Source: Hyphomicrobiales bacterium
Lineage (GTDB): Bacteria; Pseudomonadota; Alphaproteobacteria; Rhizobiales; Rhizobiaceae
DNA: 47,700 nucleotides
Assembly (NCBI GenBank): GCA_900472925.1
Contig: UCJU01000026.1
Location: 1 to 47,700 of the forward strand
Direction of reading: 5' to 3'
Shown: positions 27,001-33,870 of the stretch, in pieces
How the letters are laid out: the number at the start of each line of letters is the position of its first letter
Numbering within the stretch: the stretch's first letter is position 1
Translations under genes and position numbers: made by a program
The notes under the pieces: model-generated
What the model saw: only the letters and a program-made list of their open reading frames with translations
Databases searched by the model: none
What the model was told of the DNA's origin: nothing

Positions 27001-27249
27001 GAATTTCACCACAACGGCCTCAACATTCGCTGCGCCCAGATCAACCGCGTCCCGCGTGGGCTTTCAGGCCAATGGGACAGACGGCGCCTTGCCCACGAAA
27101 CCATCGGTCTGCTGAAGAGCCACGGCGATACCATCCGTGAACATATGATAACGCACATCGTCCCGCTCGAGGATGGACCTGCCTTCCTTGCAGACCTCGT
27201 TACCAACCGCCCGGAATTTATGCAGATCGTTTTCAAGGTTCACGCATGA
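24007..27249 (+). CDS. Three-module fusion: glycosyltransferase / Gfo-Idh-MocA oxidoreductase / alcohol-dehydrogenase-like protein
   Basis: A 1080-aa single open frame. Residues 1-360 are a family-4 glycosyltransferase (MGEHMLTLGRAL near the start; EX7E motif E267-E275). Residues 371-695 are a Gfo/Idh/MocA oxidoreductase with the NAD(P)-binding GVGGIANRH (379-387), the EKP motif (463-465) and H544 in QATHIVDLAR. Residues 715-1080 are a medium-chain dehydrogenase module with GAGTVG (892-897), but the usual catalytic-zinc cysteine is replaced (YTGFSAGTEL). The last two modules resemble known bi-domain oxidoreductases of polysaccharide clusters. An AAGGA followed by ATG at 25114 (residue 370) marks the joint, so a separate product from the second start is possible. 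It overlaps both neighbours by ATGA. Confidence 0.88.
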   Translation: MSNDRHRIVLATDSLDPSGMGEHMLTLGRALDDGWDVTIAAPSGTADELISRAARHGLAVKSFRDNAEFAQWLKTSQARLLHVHAGIGWEGHETARAGIACDIPVIRTEHLPYLLTDADQKREYDQECAPLAHRIVVSQASKASFEANGVDPDKLTVVRNGTFALEPRAGHHFDLLDGLKGKKILITVARFSRQKDHTTLIKAMPAVLAAHPSTVLLLVGRGEELAAIQTLVNELSLNEHVLFAGHRTDIADLMASADLFVLPSTFEGLPLAVLEAMSIGLPVVATNIGGNMEALGAQHPFLAEAGNPASLAAAVIDALNDPERAKAVGQTGSTRFNTEFSAQRMASETAAVYRRVLSRRTQPTQGQSPMTQARIGFIGVGGIANRHLDILAGFEDVALVAFADPDFVRAEQAASRFGAKAFDNHRTMLEQETLDAVYICIPPFAHGDAERDLISRGIPFFVEKPITLDLTLAEELSGAIEAANLITGVGYHWRYLDTVEEARDRLADNPAQLLSGYWLDQTPPPQWWWKSDRSGGQMVEQATHIVDLARYLVGEVTDVYGRVGFKDRPDFPGLDVPAVTTASLTFQSGVIANISSTCLLGWSHKVGLNIFADRLAIELTDHDIMVDVGAGRPVRHAEGDPVWREDRDFIDAIKGGENHIRCTYQDALITHRVALAVATSARDGQPVRLDHMPVNRNPRAPLLHQHRPEAPQGLAPGHRIIRSLGIEAPGKAYLFDYEEGPPGDGQVRLETLYTGFSAGTELTFMKNTNPYFHSRFDGGRGVFIENEPDLHYPVPFLGYMEVAGVSESRTTGFQTGDVIAGTYGHKSGHTADPFHDVLVPLPDEIDPVLGVFAAQMGPIAANGILHADAEYLGSNVPSVGAGIAGRNVIIIGAGTVGLMTALFAQKAGALGVIVADPSAFRREKAEAMGFAAMTEHEAWQHAKARWHNGGSDRGADIVFQTRAHGESLHTALKALRPQGTVIDLAFYQGGADQLRLGEEFHHNGLNIRCAQINRVPRGLSGQWDRRRLAHETIGLLKSHGDTIREHMITHIVPLEDGPAFLADLVTNRPEFMQIVFKVHA

Positions 27250-29498
27250 CGCAGCAAGAACCGCCCATCCGCATCCTGTTCGTTTTCGCGTGGCTTGTCG
27301 TGGGGGGAGAGGAGACAGAAGTTCGGCTGCTGGCCCGCAATCTCGATCCTGCCCGCTATCGTATCGATGTCGTCGCGTGCTTCCACAAACCAAACATGCC
27401 ATCTCAGACGCACCAGCAACTGAGTGACCTTGGCGTCAACGTCGACACCACGCCTTATGACCTCTCTTTCGAGGACACGGTTTCCTATCTTGCCAACAAG
27501 ATACCGGGCTATGACGTCGTCATTTCCTGCCAGAACGTTGCCGACATCTATCCAGCGCTGGAACGCCTTCACTGGCGCCCGCCGCTGATCGAACATGGTG
27601 GACTGGTCTCCGAGGCGCTGGCCGGGCCAAAGCACTTTACCCATCGCTATGTCGGCGTATGCCGCTCCATATGCGACGCTGCCGCATCGGTCATGCCGGG
27701 ACGCGAAGACGCCGTCATTGAAATCCCCTCCATGGTCGATCTCTCCGAGTTCGATCAAAGCCAGCGCGCGACCATTCGCGCGTCGCTTGGGGTGGATGAA
27801 GCCACAATTCTCGTCGGTTGGGTCGGCAGGCTCGACCCGAAGAAAAACGTCGAGGACTTCGTGGAAGCGGCGGCTCTCGTTCACGCTCGACACGCCAATA
27901 TCCGGTTCGTCATCATTGGCGGACCGGACGCGTTCATGCCTGACTATGCAGAGCGGTTGCGGGCATTGGTAACGGCAAGACAACTGGATGATGTCTTGAG
28001 TTTTCTGGGCGACCGAAAAGACGTCCCTGCCCTTTTGTCCGCTCTTGACGTTTTCGTCTGGCTTTCTAAAGGCGAGGGAATGCCACATGTGATTGCAGAG
28101 GCGGGTGCCGCAGGCCTGCCCGTTATCGCGACCCCCGACAATGGCGCAATGCAGCAGATAGAAGACGGCGTCTGCGGCCTGTTCGTCCCTTACAACGACC
28201 CATCTGCCGTTGCAGATGCGATTGTCAGGCTCAGCACCTCGAACAGTTTGCGTGGAACGCTTGGGCAGGCACTTCGCCGCAAGGTGGAAACCAGCTACAG
28301 CGCGTCTGCGGTTGTGCCGCAGTGGGAAGGCCTCATCGATACGGTCATCGCAGAGAGATCGGCATCCGGCCCCACGGGGCTGTTCCAGTCCTTCCTTCAG
28401 GGCGGGTTCGAATGCTCAACCCACCGCCTGCGTCCGCATGAAGGTCAAACCATAGGCAAGCGTCTGGACGTCATCGCAGCGACAGAGCACGATCGTCATG
28501 CAGCGGACGATTACCGGCAACTCAAATCCTTTTCGATCCGCACCGTGCGCGACGGATTGCGTTGGCACCTTATCGAAAAGACGCCGGGTGACTATGACTG
28601 GTCCAGTTTCACGAAGATGTTAAAGGCGGCAAACGACACCGATACTCAGGTCATCTGGGATCTCCTGCATTACGGCTGGCCGGATGATATCGATATCTGG
28701 TCCACGCAATTCGTGGAGCGCTTCGCCCGATTTTCCGCCGCAGCCGCAAGGCATGTGAAAGAGCACACCACCGCAGTTCCCTATTACTCGCCGGTCAACG
28801 AAATCTCGTTCTTCTCATGGGGCGGAGGAGATGCAGGCTATCTCAATCCGTTCGCCCATGGGCGCGGTTTCGAGTTGAAGGTCCAGCTCGCCCGCGCCGC
28901 AATTGCCGCAATGGATGCTATTCTGGCGGTGGATGCCAGAGCCCGCTTCGTCCATTGCGACCCCGTGATCAACGTCATTACCGACCCATCACGCCCTTGG
29001 GAAAGAGGCGTGGCAGAAGGTCATCGTCAATCGCAATTTCAAGGCTGGGATTTGCTGTCGGGAAAAATATGGCCGCAGATCGGTGGTGCCGACCCCTATC
29101 TCGATATCATCGGCGTCAACTACTACCACAACAACCAGTGGATTCACGGCGGCCCGCCCATAGACATGGATCATCCCCTCTACAAGCCGTTCAGAACAAT
29201 CCTGACAGAGACCTACGCCCGCTACGGTAAACCGATCTTCATTGCAGAAACGGGCATCGAAGGCGACAGGCGAGCAAGCTGGATGTCCTATATCCAGACC
29301 GAAGTCGCAGCCGCCATGAAACACGGCGTGCCGATAGAAGGCATCTGCCTCTACCCCATCGTCAATCACCCCGGCTGGGACGACGACCGTGCCTGCGAAA
29401 ACGGCTTACTGGGCGCGCAGTTCATCAACGGCGCACGTTCGGTTCACCAACCGCTTGCGCAGGTGCTGAAATATCAGAGAAATATGGGAAAATGGTAG
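27246..29498 (+). CDS. Fusion of glycosyltransferase and clan GH-A glycoside hydrolase
   Basis: A 750-aa protein. Residues 1-370 are a family-4 glycosyltransferase (WVGRLDPKKNVEDFV; EX7E motif E277-E285). Residues about 388-750 are a TIM-barrel glycosidase resembling family 1/5 beta-glycosidases: E519 in SPVNE fits the acid/base, and E668 in FIAETG fits the nucleophile. No signal peptide is seen, so both activities would be cytoplasmic. Making and cutting or transglycosylating the same glycan is one reading; sugar donor, linkage and product are unknown. It starts inside the previous gene (ATGA 27246), and its last codon and stop lie in the 3' end of the convergent tRNA gene. Confidence 0.87.
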   Translation: MTQQEPPIRILFVFAWLVVGGEETEVRLLARNLDPARYRIDVVACFHKPNMPSQTHQQLSDLGVNVDTTPYDLSFEDTVSYLANKIPGYDVVISCQNVADIYPALERLHWRPPLIEHGGLVSEALAGPKHFTHRYVGVCRSICDAAASVMPGREDAVIEIPSMVDLSEFDQSQRATIRASLGVDEATILVGWVGRLDPKKNVEDFVEAAALVHARHANIRFVIIGGPDAFMPDYAERLRALVTARQLDDVLSFLGDRKDVPALLSALDVFVWLSKGEGMPHVIAEAGAAGLPVIATPDNGAMQQIEDGVCGLFVPYNDPSAVADAIVRLSTSNSLRGTLGQALRRKVETSYSASAVVPQWEGLIDTVIAERSASGPTGLFQSFLQGGFECSTHRLRPHEGQTIGKRLDVIAATEHDRHAADDYRQLKSFSIRTVRDGLRWHLIEKTPGDYDWSSFTKMLKAANDTDTQVIWDLLHYGWPDDIDIWSTQFVERFARFSAAAARHVKEHTTAVPYYSPVNEISFFSWGGGDAGYLNPFAHGRGFELKVQLARAAIAAMDAILAVDARARFVHCDPVINVITDPSRPWERGVAEGHRQSQFQGWDLLSGKIWPQIGGADPYLDIIGVNYYHNNQWIHGGPPIDMDHPLYKPFRTILTETYARYGKPIFIAETGIEGDRRASWMSYIQTEVAAAMKHGVPIEGICLYPIVNHPGWDDDRACENGLLGAQFINGARSVHQPLAQVLKYQRNMGKW

Positions 29499-29569
29499 CG
29501 GGAGAGGGACTTGAACCCCCGACACGCGGATTATGATTCCGCTGCTCTAACCACCTGAGCTACCCCGCC
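29493..29569 (-). tRNA. tRNA with CAT anticodon (tRNA-Met; Ile2 cannot be excluded)
   Basis: On the minus strand a complete 77-nt cloverleaf can be folded. The acceptor stem GGCGGGG pairs with TCCCGCT, with G-T at both ends; the D-arm carries AGGTGGTTA. The anticodon stem GCGGA/TCCGC encloses ATCATAA with anticodon CAT, and the T-arm has the loop TTCAAGT. CCA is encoded (29493-29495). Elongator Met is the likeliest identity; a CAT anticodon can also belong to the tRNA-Ile modified by TilS, whose gene is in this window. The CCA end overlaps the stop of the upstream convergent gene by six bases. Confidence 0.93.
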
Positions 29570-29703
29570 ACAAAGGTACGTGACAGTTCTGTAACTGTCC
29601 GTTCCAAAGGATGAGCGGCTTATAAGGTGCCGCTCCCTAAAGTGTCAAGCGCAAGATGTGCAAAAAGGAATGCTTTCTGCACTACGCTGAAAAGCCTGTC
29701 GTT

Positions 29704-30900
29704 TCAGGCGGCAACCGGCTTTTGCAGAAGCATCTTTAACGACGCTTCCGCATCTGCCGATCGTTCCGACCGTTCGATAAAACCGCCACCATATACGCGC
29801 GCATCCGGGCCGGGTGCGGAATAGAGGACGCAGGCCTGGCCCGGTGCCACGCCCGCCTCGCCGACCGACAGATCGACATAAACCCCGCGTTCATCGCTGT
29901 GAATGACGGCCTCCATGGGCGGGCGGGTGGAGCGCACCTTGGCGAAACACGCAAAGCCCTGCCCCGCATCTTCGGAGAGCGATGCATCTCCCAGCCAGTT
30001 CATATCGCGCAGATAGACGCGATGGGTTTCCAGCGCTTCGCGTGGGCCCACGATAACGCGACGCCCGCGGGCATCCAGATGGACGACGTAAAGCGGCTCG
30101 CCCGTCGCGACGCCGATGCCACGGCGCTGACCGATCGTGTAATGCACGATGCCGTCATGCTGCCCGAGGATGCGACCATCCAGATGAACGATGTCGCCCA
30201 TCAGTGCCGCATTCGGCTTCAGCTTGTTGATGACATCGGTATATTTGCCCTGCGGTACGAAACAGATGTCCTGGCTGTCGGCCTTCTTGGCGACGACCAA
30301 GCCCATCTCTTCTGCCAGCTCACGCGTTTCTGCCTTGGACAGACTGCCGAGCGGAAAGCGCAGATAGTCGATCTGCTCCTGCGTGGTCGCGAACAGGAAC
30401 CAGCTCTGGTCGCGGTCACTGTCGATCGGGCGATAAAGCGCCCGCCGATTGGGGTGACCGGCAACAGGATTAAGGCGCGAGCGAATATAATGTCCGGTCG
30501 CCAGCGCATCCGCGCCGAGTTCCTGTGCCGTCGCGAGGAGATCGGCGAACTTGACGGTCTGGTTGCAGGCCACACAGGGCACCGGGGTTTTGCCCATCGC
30601 ATAGGCTTCTGCAAACGGGTTGATGACCGTTTCGCGGAAGCGGGCCTCGTAATCGAGGACGTAATGGGGAATACCCAGCGTTTCGCAGACGCGGCGGGCG
30701 TCATCTATGTCCTGGCCTGCGCAACAGGAGCCTGCGCGGTGCACGGCAGCGCCATGATCATAAAGCTGAAGCGTAATGCCGAGGACATCGTAGCCCTCGC
30801 GCTTTAGAATGCCCGCAACCACCGAGGAGTCGACGCCACCGGACATGGCCACCACAATGCGGGTATCTTCCGGCTTCTTATCAAAGTCGAGCGTGTTCAC
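29704..30900 (-). CDS. mnmA: tRNA-specific 2-thiouridylase MnmA
   Basis: A 398-aa enzyme that thiolates U34 of tRNAs for Lys, Glu and Gln. The PP-loop ATP-binding motif SGGVDSS is at residues 20-26. The two catalytic cysteines lie in [11 protein letters not shown] and in [11 protein letters not shown], and the tRNA-binding and C-terminal beta-barrel regions ([12 protein letters not shown]) are present. Length is normal for the alphaproteobacterial form, which carries a short N-terminal extension. It lies 134 bases upstream of the tRNA gene on the same strand. Confidence 0.96.
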   Translation of the reverse strand: MNTLDFDKKPEDTRIVVAMSGGVDSSVVAGILKREGYDVLGITLQLYDHGAAVHRAGSCCAGQDIDDARRVCETLGIPHYVLDYEARFRETVINPFAEAYAMGKTPVPCVACNQTVKFADLLATAQELGADALATGHYIRSRLNPVAGHPNRRALYRPIDSDRDQSWFLFATTQEQIDYLRFPLGSLSKAETRELAEEMGLVVAKKADSQDICFVPQGKYTDVINKLKPNAALMGDIVHLDGRILGQHDGIVHYTIGQRRGIGVATGEPLYVVHLDARGRRVIVGPREALETHRVYLRDMNWLGDASLSEDAGQGFACFAKVRSTRPPMEAVIHSDERGVYVDLSVGEAGVAPGQACVLYSAPGPDARVYGGGFIERSERSADAEASLKMLLQKPVAA

Positions 30901-30993
30901 GTGTTTTCCAATCAGTCATACCGGGGTTCAAGGCCCCGCCGCCTGTCGTCGTTTTCGAGCCTGCATATAGAAAGAAATGCGTCCACACGCAAG

Positions 30994-31018
30994 TACAGGG
31001 CGGCAAGGCCGCCCTGTA
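30994..31018. terminator. Perfect 11-bp hairpin between opgC-like gene and mnmA
   Basis: TACAGGGCGGC (30994-31004) is the exact reverse complement of 31008-31018 around a 3-nt centre. It lies 26 bases after the stop of the minus-strand acyltransferase gene. No T-tract follows on either strand, so terminator function is likely only by position. Confidence 0.55.
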
Positions 31019-31044
31019 TCGGGAGAGAGATCGATGTGAGATAC

Positions 31045-32232
31045 TTAGGCGCCAGCCGTCTTCTGCCCGCTACCGATCCACTTGTCACGTTCACGCCACA
31101 GGGCAGGCAGAGCAAGCATCGCCACGCCGACCAACGCGATGATCGTCTTTTCAACCTGCGTCAGCTCTGCCGTGCGGCCATCGAGATAGTAGATGCCGTA
31201 AACGATGGCGACATGCCAGACATAGACCTGAAGCGAGTGGCGACCCAGTAGCTGCAGGAATTTGAGCGACAGAACCCAGATCACGGCGGCAGCGGCCTTC
31301 TGCACCAGCGGATTGTGGTGCTTGGGACCAGCGATCAACAGCCACGTCAGGCCAACGCCGACGGCAATGAAGTTGATCAGGTAGACTGGACCGAAGTCCG
31401 CGCGGATTTCCATGGTCGAAAACTTGCCCAGCATGAATTCAGGCATCAGGTTCCAGGCTGTCGCAATGCGCAGGGGCACGAAGAACAGGCATACAAGAAG
31501 TGCCGCCTTGGCGATCCAGCTGCGCTGGGGCGAGAATATCTTCGTCCAGGCGATCTTGTTCTGTGCCGTCATGGCACCCATCACCAGCGCCGAATAGAAG
31601 ACCAGCTGCCATCCGAACAGGTTGAAGCTGACACGGATGCCCTGCTCATCGGCACCTTTGACGAGTTCATTCAACGGTGCGGTAAACAGTTGCTGCAAGC
31701 CGAGTTGACCAGCCATCCAGATGAGCAGCGAACCGGCGATGACATAAGCCCACTTTCCATCCAAACACAGTTTCACCAACAGCGGTGCAAACACCATGTA
31801 GACAATGTACTGCGGCAGGATGTCCATGAAAGTCGGCTGAAACAGGAAAGTGGCGATGGCGGCCAGACGCAATGGGTCGTCAAACGATGTCATGCCCAAC
31901 CAGTTGTACCAGATGTAAGGAGCATGTGGGATGACCATGCGAGCAAACAGCACCGCAATGACGAGGCCCATCGCATATTTGTAGAGCTCAAGCGCCCGCG
32001 CCCAGATCAGGTCACGGCCCTGCTCATAGCCGTATTTCACCATCTTGCGCGCATAGACCATGCCGATCAGCAGACCGGACAGGAACACAAAGCCCTGCGC
32101 GTCCTCGACGAATGCGAGCTGCCTATGGTTGATTTCCATGAGCCAAAGGCCACCCGAAAAAACGAGATGGTTTATCAGCATGAAGACGAGGAAGTACCCT
32201 CGCATCCCATCGATCAGGTCGAAGCGTTTCAT
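31045..32232 (-). CDS. OpgC-like membrane acyltransferase
   Basis: A 395-aa membrane protein with about ten hydrophobic segments. The N-terminus RFDLIDGMRGYFLVFMLINHLVF and the central FQPTFMDILPQYIVYMVFAPLL match the OpgC family, which transfers succinyl groups to periplasmic glucans; in rhizobia the related substrate is cyclic beta-1,2-glucan or another envelope glycan. No opgG/opgH or ndv genes are present here, so the substrate is not shown by context. It stands alone, with a hairpin after it and a 369-base region before it. Confidence 0.85.
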   Translation of the reverse strand: MKRFDLIDGMRGYFLVFMLINHLVFSGGLWLMEINHRQLAFVEDAQGFVFLSGLLIGMVYARKMVKYGYEQGRDLIWARALELYKYAMGLVIAVLFARMVIPHAPYIWYNWLGMTSFDDPLRLAAIATFLFQPTFMDILPQYIVYMVFAPLLVKLCLDGKWAYVIAGSLLIWMAGQLGLQQLFTAPLNELVKGADEQGIRVSFNLFGWQLVFYSALVMGAMTAQNKIAWTKIFSPQRSWIAKAALLVCLFFVPLRIATAWNLMPEFMLGKFSTMEIRADFGPVYLINFIAVGVGLTWLLIAGPKHHNPLVQKAAAAVIWVLSLKFLQLLGRHSLQVYVWHVAIVYGIYYLDGRTAELTQVEKTIIALVGVAMLALPALWRERDKWIGSGQKTAGA

Positions 32233-32601
32233 TTAGCTTGCTCTCCATACTCGCAGGCGCCCTTGAGAAAGGGTTTCCTGATCCGAACGACTGGATGGGT
32301 CTTGGGTCGCCATCCTGACTTGGATCGTGAACGCGGTTTCAAAGCTCCGGTTCCGAACAAAACGACGTTTTACCGCTCGCTATGATTTCACATTGATGTG
32401 TGCGGCCCCTGATTAGAGCGGACCAAATGAACGCCAGATGAATGGAAAAGGGCGATTGCGTGGGCGAAGTGAGGCGAACAGGAACAAGGGCTTATCGGCG
32501 AAAATGCGTGTTCCCCTGAAATACAAGACCTTCAGAATGAATATGGCCGGTACAGAAGGCACTCTGTACCGGCCACATTTTCAAACAGTTTTTTCAACCC
32601 G
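32233..32601. other. Intergenic region without a recognised gene
   Basis: These 369 bases lie between the start of the OpgC-like gene and the stop of the Tim44-domain gene. They contain the hairpin described at 32544-32575, and the rest presumably includes the promoter of the OpgC-like gene. The plus-strand frames that cross it have no ribosome-binding site and look like chance. Confidence 0.6.
32544..32575. terminator. 13-bp perfect hairpin after the Tim44-domain gene
   Basis: TGGCCGGTACAGA (32544-32556) pairs exactly with 32563-32575 around a 6-nt loop. It lies 26 bases beyond the stop of the minus-strand Tim44-domain gene. A short T run follows on the plus strand; the minus-strand tail is only moderately T-rich. 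Confidence 0.75.
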
Positions 32602-33666
32602 TCAGGCGGCGGCCTGGATGGCGGCAACCTGCCACTCTGCACCGTTCTGGCGAACGAATGTCCAGAGCTCGGTCGACTCTTCCGGCTTGTGCTCATCACC
32701 CTCCACGACCTTGCCCGTGTTGCGATCCCGCATCACGTCGATTGCGGAATAGCGCATCGCAACAGTTGCGTAGTCCTTGCCTTCCTCGTGCCAGGCCTCG
32801 GCAACATCGCCCTGTAGCAGAGTGACATCGCGAACGTCGTTCTTCACGCCGCTCGTTGCATGGTCGCTCAGTTCTTCGGCCAGATAGGACATGGCTTCCG
32901 GCGTCGTCAGCTTGCGAAGCGCGCTGTAGTCTTCCGCGGCATAAGCAGACTGCACGCTTTCCAGTGTCTTCTGAAAGGTTTCCAGGTCTGTCTGCGTCAC
33001 GCCAATCTCATCGCCCTGCGACATCGCATTTTCATGAGGAACCGGTTTTGCGGCAACGGGTGCTGCGGCAGCCGCTGCTCCCGCGAAGGCACCAGCCTTG
33101 GAGCCGATCTGTGGAATTTTGAACCCACCCTGCGTATTCTGATTGCTCTGCGGCGCAGAATAATCATTGCGCGCAGAGTTGGAGCCGGAGGCTCCGCCAA
33201 AGGCTGGCTGGCCCTGACGGCGCGAGGCGAAGAAGCGCATCGCCAACATCACCAGTCCACCGATGAGAAGGCCCTGAATCAACAGCCCGAAGAAACCGGC
33301 CATGCCGCCAAAGCCGCCGCCCATGAGCATGCCAAACAGACCGCCCATCAGGAAACCACCCATAAGGCCGCCCATCATACCGCCGAACATGCCACGGCTC
33401 TGCTGCGGAGCCTGAGCGGCTGGACGTGCCGCACCGCCCGGCTGTGTCGCCTGGTTGGTGTTCGGCGTCATGCTACGATTGATCGGAGCAGCCTGGCCCG
33501 GGGTCGTCGCTGTTGCTGGCGGAGCAGAGAAGGTGCGTGTGCCACGGCTACCAAATCCGCCGCTTGCACGTCTTGCCTCGGCCATATCCACAGCAATGAA
33601 CGACACCGCAATGCCGAGTGCGGCAACCGCAAACAAACCCTTAACGCGCCTCAAGGCAGCAAACAT
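32602..33666 (-). CDS. Membrane protein with Tim44-like domain
   Basis: A 354-aa protein. A signal-like hydrophobic N-terminus (residues about 10-30) is followed by a low-complexity region rich in Thr, Pro, Ala and Gln. A Gly/Met-rich hydrophobic stretch (about 92-145) with many GG and MGG repeats probably spans the membrane. The C-terminal part (about 215-354) is the Tim44-like lipid-binding domain (TDLETFQKTLESVQSAYAAE, then WTFVRQNGAEWQVAAIQA). In alphaproteobacteria such proteins are inner-membrane and of unclear function; one relative in Caulobacter is TimA. Start ATG 33666 follows an AGGAGA sequence. Confidence 0.85.
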   Translation of the reverse strand: MFAALRRVKGLFAVAALGIAVSFIAVDMAEARRASGGFGSRGTRTFSAPPATATTPGQAAPINRSMTPNTNQATQPGGAARPAAQAPQQSRGMFGGMMGGLMGGFLMGGLFGMLMGGGFGGMAGFFGLLIQGLLIGGLVMLAMRFFASRRQGQPAFGGASGSNSARNDYSAPQSNQNTQGGFKIPQIGSKAGAFAGAAAAAAPVAAKPVPHENAMSQGDEIGVTQTDLETFQKTLESVQSAYAAEDYSALRKLTTPEAMSYLAEELSDHATSGVKNDVRDVTLLQGDVAEAWHEEGKDYATVAMRYSAIDVMRDRNTGKVVEGDEHKPEESTELWTFVRQNGAEWQVAAIQAAA

Positions 33667-33804
33667 CGTCTTCTCCTGTTACGCCGCCCTCCCATGGAAC
33701 GGCTCGTCATCGTCGATATAGCAACTATGGATCATCATTTTTAGAGGAATGAGATAAAATTTTTCGTGATATACAACCTTAGATAAATATTCGGTCGTAA
33801 ACAC

Positions 33805-33839
33805 GAAAAACCCGGAACAGGATTTCTCCTGTACCGGGT
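33805..33839 (-). terminator. Rho-independent terminator of serA
   Basis: On the minus strand a 13-bp stem with one central mismatch and a GAAA loop is followed by TTTTT. It begins 31 bases after the serA stop. Confidence 0.9.
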
Positions 33840-33870
33840 GATGATCGCTCTGAATTGTAATCGAATTGGC

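Noticed and set aside
24007..27249. Possibility that the three-module fusion is only a sequencing error
   Set aside because: No frameshift is needed, the linker is plausible and codon use is even across the joint. Error cannot be excluded without reads, so the internal start is reported as a finding.
31315..32385. Open frame of 356 codons opposite the OpgC-like gene
   Set aside because: It is polar and without motifs; the minus strand encodes a clear membrane protein.
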